A stretch of 64,000 bases of DNA. It comes from an uncultured Myxococcales bacterium (GTDB lineage Bacteria > Myxococcota_A > UBA9042). Location of the stretch: NCBI GenBank assembly GCA_903842345.1, contig CAIMLR010000036.1, forward strand, positions 1 through 64,000, read 5' to 3'. Position numbers and translations under genes: made by a program. Shown here piece by piece: positions 36,354-47,200 of this stretch; position 1 is the stretch's first letter, and every line of letters begins with the position of its first letter. The notes under the pieces are model-generated. The model was not told where the DNA came from and did no database searches. It was given only the letters and a program-made list of their open reading frames with translations.

Positions 36354-37069
36354 CGTTTCGCCGTCCGATTCTGGACTTTTCCCGCTTGGCTCAGGCCTTC
36401 GCGGTCGGTAATGACCCAGCGCTTGGTCTCGCCGCGGATGCAGCCGTCGCGTTCCAATTCGCCGAGCGCCCGACACGCCGTCTCCTGCGCCAGCCCCACG
36501 ACGCCCGCCAGATCCGCGAGCGTGATGTTCTTGGGAACGCACAGTTGGCCATCGTCGCACTGCCGCACGTGCCGGGTCAGCCACGCCGCCACTTTGGCGG
36601 TCGACCGCACCGTCCCCAGGCACACCTGAAGCGCGCGCGCCTCGCGCAATTGGCCAATGAGCCGCCGGGTCATGTACTTGCCGAGCTGCGGCGAGTATTT
36701 GAGCGCCTCAACCATGTCCAGCTTGGGCACGCCACACACTTCAGCTGAACGCAGGGCAATCGCGGAGACGTTGTGGATGCCTTCATCCAGCGTATCCAAC
36801 CCCAGCATCTCGCCAGCGCCAAAGACGCCCAGCACGTGCTCACGTCCGGTGGTGTCCACGGTCACGATCTTCACGGAGCCGGAGCGAACGGTGTAGACGC
36901 CCGTCGCCGCTTCACCTTCGCGAAAGAGCACTTCGCGCGCCTGCAGCTTGCGCGCGACGGCGCGTTCACAGACGGCGCCCGCGGCAGCATCGCCAGCCAT
37001 CAACGCGCTATTGAAGATGCATTCGGAGCAACCGGAAGAGCGGACGGGTTTGTTGGAAACGGTCTTCAA
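36350..37069 (-). CDS. Crp/Fnr-family transcription regulator with FNR-like cysteines
   Basis: A 239-residue regulator. The effector domain has the cyclic-nucleotide beta-roll (VLFREGEAATGVYTVRSGSVKI), then a dimer helix and a C-terminal winged helix with LADLAGVVGLAQETACRALGELE. Cys14 and Cys17 (CSEC), Cys34 and Cys112 (SAEVCGVPKLD, aligned with the internal FNR cluster Cys) suggest redox or O2 sensing, but the third N-terminal Cys is further away than in E. coli FNR. The recognition helix reads Q-E-T-A-CR, close to FNR/CRP E-x-x-SR. TTG start with GGGTGA upstream. An FNR-like palindrome lies in its own promoter. Confidence 0.87.
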   Translation of the reverse strand: MKTVSNKPVRSSGCSECIFNSALMAGDAAAGAVCERAVARKLQAREVLFREGEAATGVYTVRSGSVKIVTVDTTGREHVLGVFGAGEMLGLDTLDEGIHNVSAIALRSAEVCGVPKLDMVEALKYSPQLGKYMTRRLIGQLREARALQVCLGTVRSTAKVAAWLTRHVRQCDDGQLCVPKNITLADLAGVVGLAQETACRALGELERDGCIRGETKRWVITDREGLSQAGKVQNRTAKR

Positions 37070-37142
37070 TCTGTCACCCGAGAGCGGGGCAGTCTTTGGC
37101 TGCTACAGACAGGCCGTAGCTGCCGCCGATGGACTGCGTCAG

Positions 37143-37183
37143 AAGGTATCGCTGGGACGGTGGAAGTCATTGACGCTTGTCAA
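37143..37183 (-). promoter_or_regulatory. FNR/DNR-like box (TTGAC-N4-GTCAA) and -10 of the Crp/Fnr gene
   Basis: TTGACGCTTGTCAA at 37170-37183 is a perfect palindrome of the TTGAY-N4-RTCAA type bound by FNR/FixK/DNR regulators. A -10-like TACCTT (minus strand, 37143-37148) starts about 28 bp from its centre, which is the class II activator geometry (site near -41.5). It suggests autoregulation of the downstream Crp/Fnr gene. Leader would be ~67 nt. Confidence 0.55.
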
Positions 37184-37204
37184 CTTTTGGCTGACCAGCA
37201 CCCG

Positions 37205-37221
37205 AACGGATGCATTCCGTT
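37205..37221. repeat. Inverted repeat AACGGA-N5-TCCGTT
   Basis: A 6-bp inverted repeat in the 250-bp space between the MFS stop and the Crp/Fnr start, 22 bp upstream of the FNR-like box with respect to the regulator. It may be a second operator or part of a 3' hairpin; nothing decides between these. Confidence 0.3.
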
Positions 37222-37289
37222 TGCACAACTTCACACCTCTTCACTGATGCGCAGGACCGCCCGGAAAGGCAGCCCGGGCTCCTGGCTGT

Positions 37290-37308
37290 GCTGACTCGAC
37301 CAGTCAGC
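37290..37308 (-). terminator. Hairpin after the MFS gene
   Basis: Perfect 7-bp stem GCTGACT/AGTCAGC with a 5-nt loop, 11 bp after the MFS stop. On the minus strand no T-run follows directly; a self-complementary AGCCCGGGCT and CCTTTCC come shortly after. Candidate terminator only. Confidence 0.35.
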
Positions 37309-37319
37309 TGAGGAGCGCG

Positions 37320-39119
37320 CTAGTGGCCGCGGTGCCCGGACGGCTTGGCGTGCCAGATGCGCAGGCACAAGAGAAAGCCGATGACGCCAAACGGGAAGAG
37401 GAAGAGCGGCCAGTAGCTCCAGCTTCGGGTCGTCAGCCAGCCGAGCGCGACGGACTGGAGCGCGGTGCCGAGGTAGACAAAGCCGTCGATGACCCCGACC
37501 GCCGTGCCCGCGCCCTGCTTGCCGCCAAAGTCCATTGTCGCGGTGCCGGAGAGGACGCCGTGCACACCGATGACCGACAGGCTGACGAGGAATGCCATGA
37601 GGCCGAGCCAGAGCGCGGACAGCGGCAGCACCGGCTGATCCTTCAGGAGGCGCTTGTCACCGGCGCGCTGGATGGGCAGCGGATCGCGCAACGCAATCGC
37701 CTGGTCCACGCCGCCGCGGTGGATGCGCGCCGGAATCGTCATCGCGGTGGCGACGACCTTGCCAGTCGGCTTTTCGCCCGTGCAGGCACACGTCTCCGCG
37801 TTCCAGACCGAGTCCTGACAGACCGGCGGCACGCATGCGACGGCAGGCGTCACGTCCGCCCAGCCCTTGACCGGCTTGCCGGCGATTTCCAGGACCTCGT
37901 CCCCCGCTTGGAGGCCGCTCTTGGGATCGGCGACGGCGACGACGTTTGTCGGCGGCGCCAGCGCGAGCCACATGCCCACGGCGAGCACGCCCAGCAGCGC
38001 GTAGAGCCCGCCGGCGACAGGACCGCGGCGGCTCTGGAAGAGCAGGTCGGAAAGCCAGCCCGCCAGATTGCCGCCCACGACGCCGGCGATGAAGAGTAAA
38101 CCGCCCCAGCCACCCTGGAAGAACGGCACGAGCACCGTCAGGCTGGCGACAATCACCAACCAGCCCTTGACCTTGCCGCGCGCGCGGCTGGCGATGAGCG
38201 CGGTGACGATGCCGATGGCAAAGCACGCCGCCAGCAGCGGCATGTTGGTCCACGCGCCCATCATCAGGACGTGATCCTTGGGCAGGATCCAGACTTCCTT
38301 GGCGTAGATCGGGAACCAGTGCATGACGCCGTTGCGCAGGACGCCGGTGCAGAATTCGATGCCGGCGACCGTCAGGATGACCGGGTTGGTCAGGATCCGT
38401 TTAAGCAGCACGCGCGTGGGCACGGGCTCGTCGGATTCGCCAGACGATGCATCGCCGGTGTCAAAATCGCCGTGGCCGGATTCGCTGGGCTTGTCGCGCA
38501 GCAAGAACGTTTCCACCACGCCAAAAACGAGCAGCAACAGCGCGGGACCGACGAAGACGCTCCACTGGTTGCCCTGGCCTGGCCACAGCGCATTGGCGCC
38601 GTCCAACAGCCAGCCGTTGACCGTGAACGCGAGGAAGATGCCGGACGAGATCATGGTGCCGAAGATGCCGGAGAAACCGCCCCGTTCGCCAACATGGAAC
38701 CAGTGGGCGTTGACTTTGACGATGGAGACCGCGCCAAAGCTCTGAAAATACATGTTGATGGCGTAGAGGACGCTGAGCCAGAGCGTGACGTGCGGCGTGT
38801 GGCCGAGCGCCATGTTGTAGACGAAAAAGCCGATGGCGAGATTGGCGGTGGCGCTGCCAAAGGCGGCGGCGAGGATGCCCCGGCGGCCGCCGAGCCGGTC
38901 AACGAGCGGACCGTTGACGAGGAAGGAAATGGCGTAGACAAGCGTGCCGGCGCCGAAGATGTAGCCGAAATCTTCTTTGGTAATGCGCTCGCCGAGCGAA
39001 GTCTTGGCGACCGTGAGGTTGTAGCGCGCCATGTACAGCAGCGCGTACGTCAGGCCCATTGGAAACCAGTTCCAGAACCGACGGACGCGAAAAGCCTGGC
39101 TGTGCTGCGGTACGGACAT
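37320..39119 (-). CDS. OPA-type MFS transporter with PDZ-like periplasmic insert
   Basis: A 599-residue 12-TM transporter. The N-terminus WNWFPMGLTYALLYMARYNLTVAK resembles GlpT/UhpT/UhpC organophosphate:phosphate antiporters, whose usual length is ~440-460. The excess is an insert at ~389-497, between TM10 and TM11 on the periplasmic side. It has a PDZ-like GLQAGDEVLEIAGKPVKGW (402-420), four cysteines (429, 434, 444, 446) and a basic stretch. A cytoplasmic acidic linker (~210-232) separates the two halves. Start is the ATG of MSVPQHS. Substrate unknown; a role as sensor-like transporter (UhpC style) is possible. Confidence 0.82.
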   Translation of the reverse strand: MSVPQHSQAFRVRRFWNWFPMGLTYALLYMARYNLTVAKTSLGERITKEDFGYIFGAGTLVYAISFLVNGPLVDRLGGRRGILAAAFGSATANLAIGFFVYNMALGHTPHVTLWLSVLYAINMYFQSFGAVSIVKVNAHWFHVGERGGFSGIFGTMISSGIFLAFTVNGWLLDGANALWPGQGNQWSVFVGPALLLLVFGVVETFLLRDKPSESGHGDFDTGDASSGESDEPVPTRVLLKRILTNPVILTVAGIEFCTGVLRNGVMHWFPIYAKEVWILPKDHVLMMGAWTNMPLLAACFAIGIVTALIASRARGKVKGWLVIVASLTVLVPFFQGGWGGLLFIAGVVGGNLAGWLSDLLFQSRRGPVAGGLYALLGVLAVGMWLALAPPTNVVAVADPKSGLQAGDEVLEIAGKPVKGWADVTPAVACVPPVCQDSVWNAETCACTGEKPTGKVVATAMTIPARIHRGGVDQAIALRDPLPIQRAGDKRLLKDQPVLPLSALWLGLMAFLVSLSVIGVHGVLSGTATMDFGGKQGAGTAVGVIDGFVYLGTALQSVALGWLTTRSWSYWPLFLFPFGVIGFLLCLRIWHAKPSGHRGH

Positions 39120-39250
39120 GCGCGGCCTCGATGGCTGATTGCCGGCGCGATTCTTCGCGGTTGCCGGCCAAAGCGCAACTACCACGTGTGCGACAGCCGC
39201 CCGACGGGAATGTGACAGCTTGGCGACACTTTGCTACGGTGGAGGTCCTG

Positions 39251-40786
39251 ATGACCCTTCTCCGCCACCCCGATGTGCCTCCCAGTCCCGACGCTCCGCC
39301 GCTGCAACTCCGTGTTGCGGCGCACGATCAGTCGCGCGTGGAGTGGATTTGCACGGTGCCGATGGCACCCGCTGGCGTGACGCACAACTACCAGGTGACG
39401 TGTGAATTCGAGGTTCCTGACGCGATCTGGGTGCCGCATGACCCGTGGCATCGCTATCAAGTCCGCACGCGCCTGACCAGCCCGACGCTCCGGGACACGC
39501 CGCTGCAGCCAGGCGCGAGCGATCCGCGCGATCGACTGCGCCTCCGGGCCCTCTCCGTGGCGCATGCGTTGCGGATGAGCGGGCGCGTGCCGGTGGCGAT
39601 CCTGCGCGCCGTGCAGCGTCGCGATGGTGTGCTCACTGAAGACGACGCTGCCCAGATTGTTGCCGGTCTGGACGCCGCCTTGCGCTACGCCCGTTCGCAC
39701 CGGACCTGGCTGGCGGCGCACGGAACGACCGACGACGCGTCGCTGCACCGGGAGCAGCAACTCGCCGACGAGTATGTCTCAGGCCACGTCCTGCTGCTGC
39801 TGACCCGCGTGCGCGCGTCCCTGCAAGTGCGCCACGGCCGCAAGCCGCAACTCCTTGCAGGCGCGACGGAAAGCGTGATGACCGCACTGACGATGGCGCT
39901 CCGCGCGGAGCACGCGCACCGCCAACACGTGCAGATGCGCCAGCCCGCGCCGCATTCGTCCGCGGACGTGGAGGCCTACGTCAATCGCGCGGCGCAGCTG
40001 AAAAAGCACTTTCAACAGGCGCTTTTCCTCGACGCGACCGCGTTCATGCTGGATGAGCGTCTGCGCAATTGGATCGCCGCGACGATGGCGATGGTGGCGG
40101 CGGTCTTCTACTTTGCGTGGCAGATTTCCGTGCTGAACGCGGTGACGACGGGGGCGACGACCGTGTCCCTCGCGCTGGCTGCCGTCGTGGGCGCGCTTGT
40201 GTACGCCGCGAAGGATCGCATCAAGGAAGTCGGGCGCTCGTGGCTGGCTGAGAAGCTGAAGCACACCTATGCCGACCGCATCGCGCGGCTGCGGCTGCAG
40301 GAGCGTATGGACCCGCAGTGCAGCGAATTTGTGCTGGCGCGGGAGACCATCACCGTGCAGAAGCACTTGGAGCCGGACCGTTTCAACCCGGAGCTCGGCC
40401 GCACAACGCCTGTCCACCGGCTGCGAATCCGCGAACGGCTGCGCCATACGGGCCAGGCACAGCTGCACGCGCAAGGGCTGCTGGGCCTGAAGCACGTCTT
40501 CCGCTACGACCTCTCGCCGCTCCTGGCCAAGCTCGACGATCACGAGAAGCATGTGCCAGTTCTCGGTCCAAACGGCGTGATGTTGCGCGCGGGCTCGCGG
40601 GTGTACGTGCTGCCGGTCGTGGTGCGGCTCTCGCGTCAGGATGCCGATGGCGACAAGGAATTGCTTTGCCAACGCGGCCATTTGCTCCTGCGCGGTCGGC
40701 GGCTCGTGCGTTTTTCGCCGTCGGCGCACGGCCAGCCGACTGCCGCGCCGCCCGGAGCGCCGGTCGCCAATCCACGTGAATTTGGC
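39251..40786 (+). CDS. Unknown protein with two central TM helices
   Basis: A 511-residue protein not assigned to a family. The N-terminal ~270 residues are soluble, with an early beta-rich part (RVEWICTVPMAP) and a helical middle. Two TM helices follow at ~273-295 and 303-320 with a short loop, so both large soluble parts face the same side (probably cytoplasm). The C-terminal ~190 residues include a VYVLPVVVRLSR beta strand and a basic end. ATG preceded by GGAGG at 5 bp. Divergent from the MFS gene across 131 bp. The frame ends with the TGA at 40787-40789. Confidence 0.75.
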
Positions 40787-40835
40787 TGAACGCGCAGGCT
40801 TGTGGCAACCTCGTTCGTCCCACTGTGAGGAACCA

Positions 40836-41171
40836 ATGCGCATCGTCGACAAACCCTGGGGCCACGAAGAAATTTGGGCCGAAACCCCGCGCTACGCCGG
40901 AAAGTTCCTGATCATTTCGCCCGGCGAGATGCTGTCCAGGCAGTACCACGAGATGAAGGAAGAGACGATTTGCGTGCTGGAAGGCGAGCTGATCCTGGAG
41001 ATCGGCCGCGATCCGCCGCAGCGGCTGCTGCTGCAACCCGGCGAGTCCTATCACGTCAAGCCCGGCACAGTGCATCGTTTTTGCGCTGGCGCGACGGCCG
41101 TGCGGCTCGTGGAAGTCAGCACGCCGGAGCTTGATGACGTGGTGCGCTTGGAAGACAAGTACGCGCGCTGA
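40836..41171 (+). CDS. Cupin of the mannose-6-phosphate isomerase type II family
   Basis: A 111-residue single cupin domain. KPWGHEEIWA followed by SRQYHEMKEETICVLEGEL, with metal-binding His and Glu in the first cupin motif and GESYHVKPGTVHRF in the second, matches the C-terminal isomerase domain of bifunctional GMP/PMI proteins. Stand-alone members of this size include uncharacterised sugar-binding cupins. ATG (MRIVDKP) preceded by GAGGAA. It lies 49 bp after the two-TM protein gene. Confidence 0.83.
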   Translation: MRIVDKPWGHEEIWAETPRYAGKFLIISPGEMLSRQYHEMKEETICVLEGELILEIGRDPPQRLLLQPGESYHVKPGTVHRFCAGATAVRLVEVSTPELDDVVRLEDKYAR

Positions 41172-41188
41172 TTCGGTGTCTTGGATGC

Positions 41189-41217
41189 TTGTCGAGGGCA
41201 GTTTCGCCCGCTAGACT
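41189..41217 (+). promoter_or_regulatory. Sigma70-like promoter of the giant TPR gene
   Basis: TTGTCG (41189-41194, 4/6), a 17-bp spacer and TAGACT (41212-41217, 4/6). Start near 41224, giving a leader of about 54 nt to the ATG at 41278. Between the elements the arms GGGC/GCCC form a small symmetric element. Confidence 0.55.
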
Positions 41218-41277
41218 CGCTCGCAGTATCTGGTCCGCTGGCATTGTGCCGCGACCTTGGACAGGAGCACGCTTTCG

Positions 41278-44200
41278 ATGCAGCAGCCGGCCGGTAGTGC
41301 AGCTCTGCCCATCGAGGCGGATATCGAGAAACTCATTGCGGTTTTGCGCAAGGACGCCAGTGCGCCCGTGCTCGCGGAGACGGCCAACCGGCTGCTCCAC
41401 CTCGCCGCGGCTGAACTGCATCCGCGCGTGCGCGCCGCCCTTCTCGATCGCGCCGCGGCCTTCTGTGGGCCCGCGGATCCGCAGCGCGCCCTGAGCCTGT
41501 GGCTGGAAGCCTTTCGCCTCTTCCCGGACGCGCCGATGGGCCGCCGCCTCGCGCTGCTGGCGTCGGACGATCCGGGCTTTGCCCGCCTCAACCGCCTGGG
41601 CAATCTTGTGGACGCGATCGCCGAGCTGTCGCCGCCGGGGCAGCGCGTGGACGACCTCGTGTCGGCTGTGCAGTACCACTTGCAACAGGGGCACGGCACT
41701 TCCGCGCAGGCGGCGCTGGCCAAGTTGGCGGAAATCGCGCCGGACCATCCCGCGCTGCTGGATTTGTCTGACGTCGCGCTGCAACAGGCAGAATCCCGGG
41801 CTGAGTCGCTGCAGGCGATGCGCGTTGAGCTGGCCGATGCCACGGACGACGAGCGCGCGCGTTTGCTGATTGGTTACGCAGAGATGCTGCTGCACGGCGA
41901 TGAGCCATTGACCGATGCCGCCGCGGTGCTGGCGGATGCGGTCGATGCCGGTGTGGCGGCGACGGAAGTGGCGCCCATGTGGGTTGAGGTCGCGCGCGCC
42001 TTGGGCGACGACGCCGAGCTGGCTCGGGCGTTGGCGCTGGCCGTGCAGGACGAGGCGAGTCCGCAGCGCCTGCAATTTGCCGACGAGCTGGCCAACCTGC
42101 CGCACATCGAGCGCAGCCAGCCAGAAGCGGCCGTGACCGCGCTGCGCCTGCTTGCGGCGACGACGCCCGAGGACGGTGCGCTGCACGCGCGACTTGCGGT
42201 TGCTGAAGCGTTTGGCCAAGGCGTGGGCGCTGAATCTGCGCTGGAAGCGTTGCGTCTCAAGGCGCTGCAAACCCGCGACCGCGTGCTGGAATCGGCGGCA
42301 TGCCTCGCGCTCGCGCAGATCGCCCAAGCGACCGGCGATTTGGAGAAAGCCGAGCGGCATTTCCGCCGCGTGCGCAGCCTCTCGCCGCACAACGCTGAAG
42401 CATTGGACTTTTTTGAGCAGTGGTACCGCCGAGCGGGTGACCATCGCCGCCTGTTTGCCGCGCTGACGCAACGCGCCGCGCAGAGTGAAGGCCGCGTGCT
42501 GGTCCGCATCGCGCTGGAAATGGCGCAGCTGGCGGAAGGCGCGCTGGCGACGCTGGACCCAGCCACTGCGACCGATCGCGCGATCGAGGCCTACCAGCGC
42601 GTGCTCAGCGTGCAGCCTGACCACATGGACGCGATTGCCGCGCTGGAACGGCTGCTGACGGCCGGACATCGCTGGCCGGAGCTGGCGGCTCTGCTTTCGC
42701 GGAGCGCCCACGTCTTCGCGCCGCGCGCCGTGATGGACAGCTCCGCGCGCGATTTTGCCATCGCGATTTGGAACCGCTTGGCCGCCCTGAACGCGGACGC
42801 GGATCGCCTGCCCGATGCTGGCGCGGCGCTGGAAGCGCACCTTCGCGTGCTCGATTTGGACCCGCGCAACCCGGAAGCGCTGCGTGCAGTGCTCGCGGCG
42901 CTGACGAACAGCGGCGACTGGTCCGGCGTGCGGGACATGCTGCTCACGGCCGTGGACGCCGCGGAAGACCCGCACGAGTTGGCCTCGCTGTCGCAGGATC
43001 TTGGCGAACTGTACCGCGATCATCTGGACAATCCGGATGCGGCAGCGACCTGGCTTGACCGTGCGGCGATGAGCGAGCCGGATCGCGCCGATGCACGCAC
43101 GCAGGCGCAGTCGCTGTGGCGGGCGCGCGGGGATCGCGATCGCCTGCTGGACGCGCTGCTGACCGACCTTCGCTCGCGCTGGGGCCGCCATCCGACCGAG
43201 ATTACCGCGCAGGAAGCGCGTGCGCTGACGCCTGAGGCCGAAAGTGACGCGGTCGCGGCGATCCTGGAAGAAGCCGCGCAACTGGCGACGCACGTGCTGG
43301 GCCATGGCGCCGAACAGCACGCGTTCATCGCCATGCTGTGGAGCCTGTTGCTGGGCATCCAGCCCGGCCACCTGCAAGCGTTGGACGCGCTCCACGGCCT
43401 GTGGGCGGAAACTGCGCCGGAGCAGTTGCTGGATGTGCTGCGCAGTCAACTCGCGCTGGACGCCCTGCCCGACGCGCGGCGCATCGCCCTCCTGGAGCGG
43501 CTGTGTCCGTTGCTTGTGGCGCGCTTGGCTGACGACCCGGCGGCGGCACACGAGGCGATCGCGGTTGCCCAGCAGTTGGCCGATTGCGTCGCAGATTCGC
43601 CCTTGGCGCGGACGACGCAACTGCACGCGCTCGTCGCACTCGGAGACGTCGCTGCGCTGCGGGCGACTTTCGCCAACGACGAGAGTGGTGCGGCGGCCTT
43701 TGCCGAGGCGATCGCCGCCGTGGCCGATGGCAAGCCCCTCGCCGGTCGGGTTGCGTTGCTGCAATCGGCGGCGGATGCCGTTGCGGGCTCGGGCCACATG
43801 GCGCGCGCTGCCGAGCTTTTGGCGGACGCCCTGCAAGCCGCTGAACGCCTTGAGAATCCCGACGAACGCCAGGCACAGACCGTGGCGACGGCGGTGGCGC
43901 TGCTTGCCGCGGCGCGTGACGCAAGCCTCGTCGGTCTGGAACGGCTGGCGGTGGAGACGCTCGCGGTGCACGCGCCAGCGACCGATTTGCCGCGCTACAA
44001 ACAAATGCGGACCGCGCTGCTGGTCACGGCTGGCCTGTGGTCGGACGCGACGGAGGCCGCCGCGGATTGGATCGAGGAACTGCTCGCGGCAGGTCGGCTT
44101 GGCGCGCTGCACGAAGCGATCGCGGAGTTGAAAGAGGCCGCGCGGCGGGCTGGCGAGTTGGATACCGTGCCGCATCGCCTGCTGATGTGGGCAGAAGTGG

Positions 44201-47200
44201 TTCCGCCCGAGGACGACACGCACCGCCTGCGCGTGCAGTTGTGGCTCGACGCCGCGCAGCTGCTGCTGACGGCGGGAAATGACCTGGAGACTGCGCGACA
44301 CGCCATCGATCTGGCGACGGAAGCGCAACCGGACGCGACGGATGTGTTGGGGCTGCGCGAGTACGTGTGCACGGAACAGGCGGACTGGCCAGCCGTGGTG
44401 GCGACGCTGGAGCGACTCGCCGAGCTGCAGACGGGCAGTGAGCGGGTCGACACGCTGCTGCGCGCCGCCAACTTGTGTGACCACGCGCTGACGGAGCCGG
44501 GGACGGCCGCGCAACTGTACCGGCAGGTGCTGGACGAAGCGCCGGATGCGGTTGAAGCGTGGTACGGCCTGGCGGCGGCGCTGCGCAAGGCCGGAACGCT
44601 GGATGAACGCGCTGACGTGCTCGACGCCCTGTTGGCCCGCGATGACGTGAGCCGCGATTCGCGCGGTCGTCTCGCCGTGGAACGCGCGGATTTGGCGCAG
44701 CAGCGCGGTGAATCGGACTTCGCCTCGCCGGCGTTGGCGGTGTTGGCGCGTTTGGCGGCGACGCTGGACTCGGAACCGACGAGCGTGCTGCCGCTGAACG
44801 ACAGTGAAAACGCGCTCGTCGCCGTAGCGCTGAGCCAGCTGGACGATGCCGGGCAAGGCGTGGCCATCGCTGAATTGCTGCTTCCGCTGCTGCGGACGAT
44901 GCGGGAAAGTGATCCGTCGGCGCAGCACGCGCTGCTGCGATGCCTGGACACGCTGGTCGCCGCTCCTGGCGCGACGCAAGAGGAACGGCAGGGTTGGCTG
45001 GAAGAGGCGGCTGCGGCCGCGGGCAGCGATCCAGAGCGCCGATATGCCGCCGTGCGCGCCCTCGTGGAGCGGGCACCGGACAGCGCGCACCTGGACGCCC
45101 TGGCCGATTCCGCGACGGCGGCGGGTGAGGACGGCAACTGCAACGCGCTTCTGGCGGCTGTCGCGGCGGGCGAGCATCCACCGGAACTGCGCAAGCACGC
45201 CGCGCTGCTGCTCGCCAATCGCGCGGAGAACGCCAACGACAAGATGGGCGCGATCACAGCCTGGACGCTCGCCCATGAGCTGGAGCCGGAGGCGCTGAAG
45301 CCGCTGACGCAGCTTGCGGCGCTGTTTGCGGAAGTGGGGGACGTGGACGGCCTTGTCTTTGCCCTGCGCCAACAGACCGTGCTGGGGGACGATGCGAGCC
45401 GCGTGGCGGCGTGGCTGCAACTGGCCAGCTTGCATCTGGACACACAGCGCGATCCGGCGGCGGCCGCGGCGGTGACGCGCGAGGCGCTGGCGACCCACGA
45501 CGGCGACGCTGAACTCTGGGCGCTCCACCTGCGCGCCCTCCGCGAGGCGGGCGATGCGGCCGCGTTGTTGACTGGCCTGCAGCTGCGCGTTGCCCAAGCC
45601 CAGGTGCCGGACGAGACGCGGCTGGCCCTCCAACGGGAGATCGCCGGACTCTACGACGAAGCGGGCGATCGCGCGGCGGCGCTGACGGTGTGGCTACAGC
45701 TGGCTTGTGACGATCCGAACGACGGCGAGGCGACTGCGCGAGCGACTGCCGACCTGCTGGAACTGGCGCCGGAAACGCTGCCGGAAGACCTCACGGCAGC
45801 GGCGCGGGCGCTGTCCGACGTGCTGGATCTGCGCGGTGATCAGGAGCGCCTCGCCGCGGTGCTGACGCTGCGCCTCGGGCGCACGACGGCGGACGAGAAG
45901 CCCGGGCTGCTGGAGCGGCTCGTGACGCTGCGCGCTGAGGCGGACGATGCGGCGGGCGCGTTTCATGCGGCGGCGCACCTGCTGGTGCTGCAGCCCAGCG
46001 GCGACCAGGCGATCGCCCGGGTGCAGCGCTTGGGCCAACAGGCCGGCGTGAGCCAGGAGCGTTTGGCGGCGACTTACCTTGCCGCCGCGGAACATGCGGA
46101 CCTGCCGACCCGCCGCGCGCTGCGGGAAGCCGCGCTGGCGACGCTGCCCGACGACGACACGACGTTGGCGGTGCGGCGTGAAATCTGCGAGATGGCCCTG
46201 GCGGACGACCCGCAGGATGCGCAGTGGCTGCAGCGCGCCGACGCTTGGGCGCAGGCATCCGACGATGATGGCGCGCGGCTGGCCCTGCTGGCGCGGCGCG
46301 TGGCCGTGACGACGAATCCGGAGGCCCGTCTGGCGCTGCAGCAGGAGCGGGCGCGGCTGGCCGATCATGCGGGCGACTCAGCAACGGCGCGGACGGCTTG
46401 GCAGGACGTGTTGGGCCACAGCGACGTCGATGCGCGGCGCGAGGCGGCGGCGGCGCTGTGCGATTTGTGTGAACGGCTGGGCGATCGCGCGGGCGAAGCG
46501 GCGGCGCTCCTCGCACTGCGTGCAGATACCGACGACGCGGAAGCACGCGTGGCGCTGTCGCTGCGGGCAGCGGACGCGTGGCAGGGCGCGGGGGACACGG
46601 CGCAGGCGCTGGCGACGCTGGAGTCGGAGGCGGCGGAACAGCCGTCCGACACGGCCCTGTACCACGCGATTGCGACGCTGCTGCCCGATGGCGAGAAGAA
46701 GACGCAGCACCTCGCGCAGGGCTGGCAGCGCGTGCTGAAAGACGACAATGAGCGGATCGCGGCGGCGTCCGCGTGGCTGGCGGCGCATGGCGATGAAGGC
46801 GCAGGGCCGGCGTGGCAACGGCTGACGCAAGTGCTGGATGCCGGCGTGCGCGGTGAGGACCTTGTCGAGCGGCTCACAGAACTGGCGGCGGCGGATGACG
46901 ATGCGGTTGCGGTTGCCGCTGGCACCCGGTTGGCGCATCGCGCCGCGGAACTGGCAGACCTGACCGGCGAGATTGCCGCGCGGCAGGCCATGCTGGCGCG
47001 GCTGGTCGGCGAACCGGCGCGCGCTGAACGGCGCCTGCTGGCTGCGCTCCTCGAGCGCGCGGGCGAACGCGAGGATGCCGTTGGACACCTGCGCGTCATC
47101 CTGGCGGAAATCTGGGACCGCGGCGTTGCGGAAGAAGCGTTGGCACTGGCACGCGTGACGCCGCTACACCAGGAAGTCGCCGCTGAAGTGGCGCAGGCCG

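Noticed and set aside
39212-39240. GTGACA-N17-TACGGT promoter candidate before the two-TM gene
   Set aside because: The predicted start would fall within or after the GGAGG ribosome site at 39241-39245, leaving no usable leader.
41116-45633. 1505-codon open frame on the minus strand inside the giant TPR gene
   Set aside because: Antisense frame with extreme Arg/Gln content and no motif; the plus-strand TPR frame is continuous for 9 kb with an SD and promoter.
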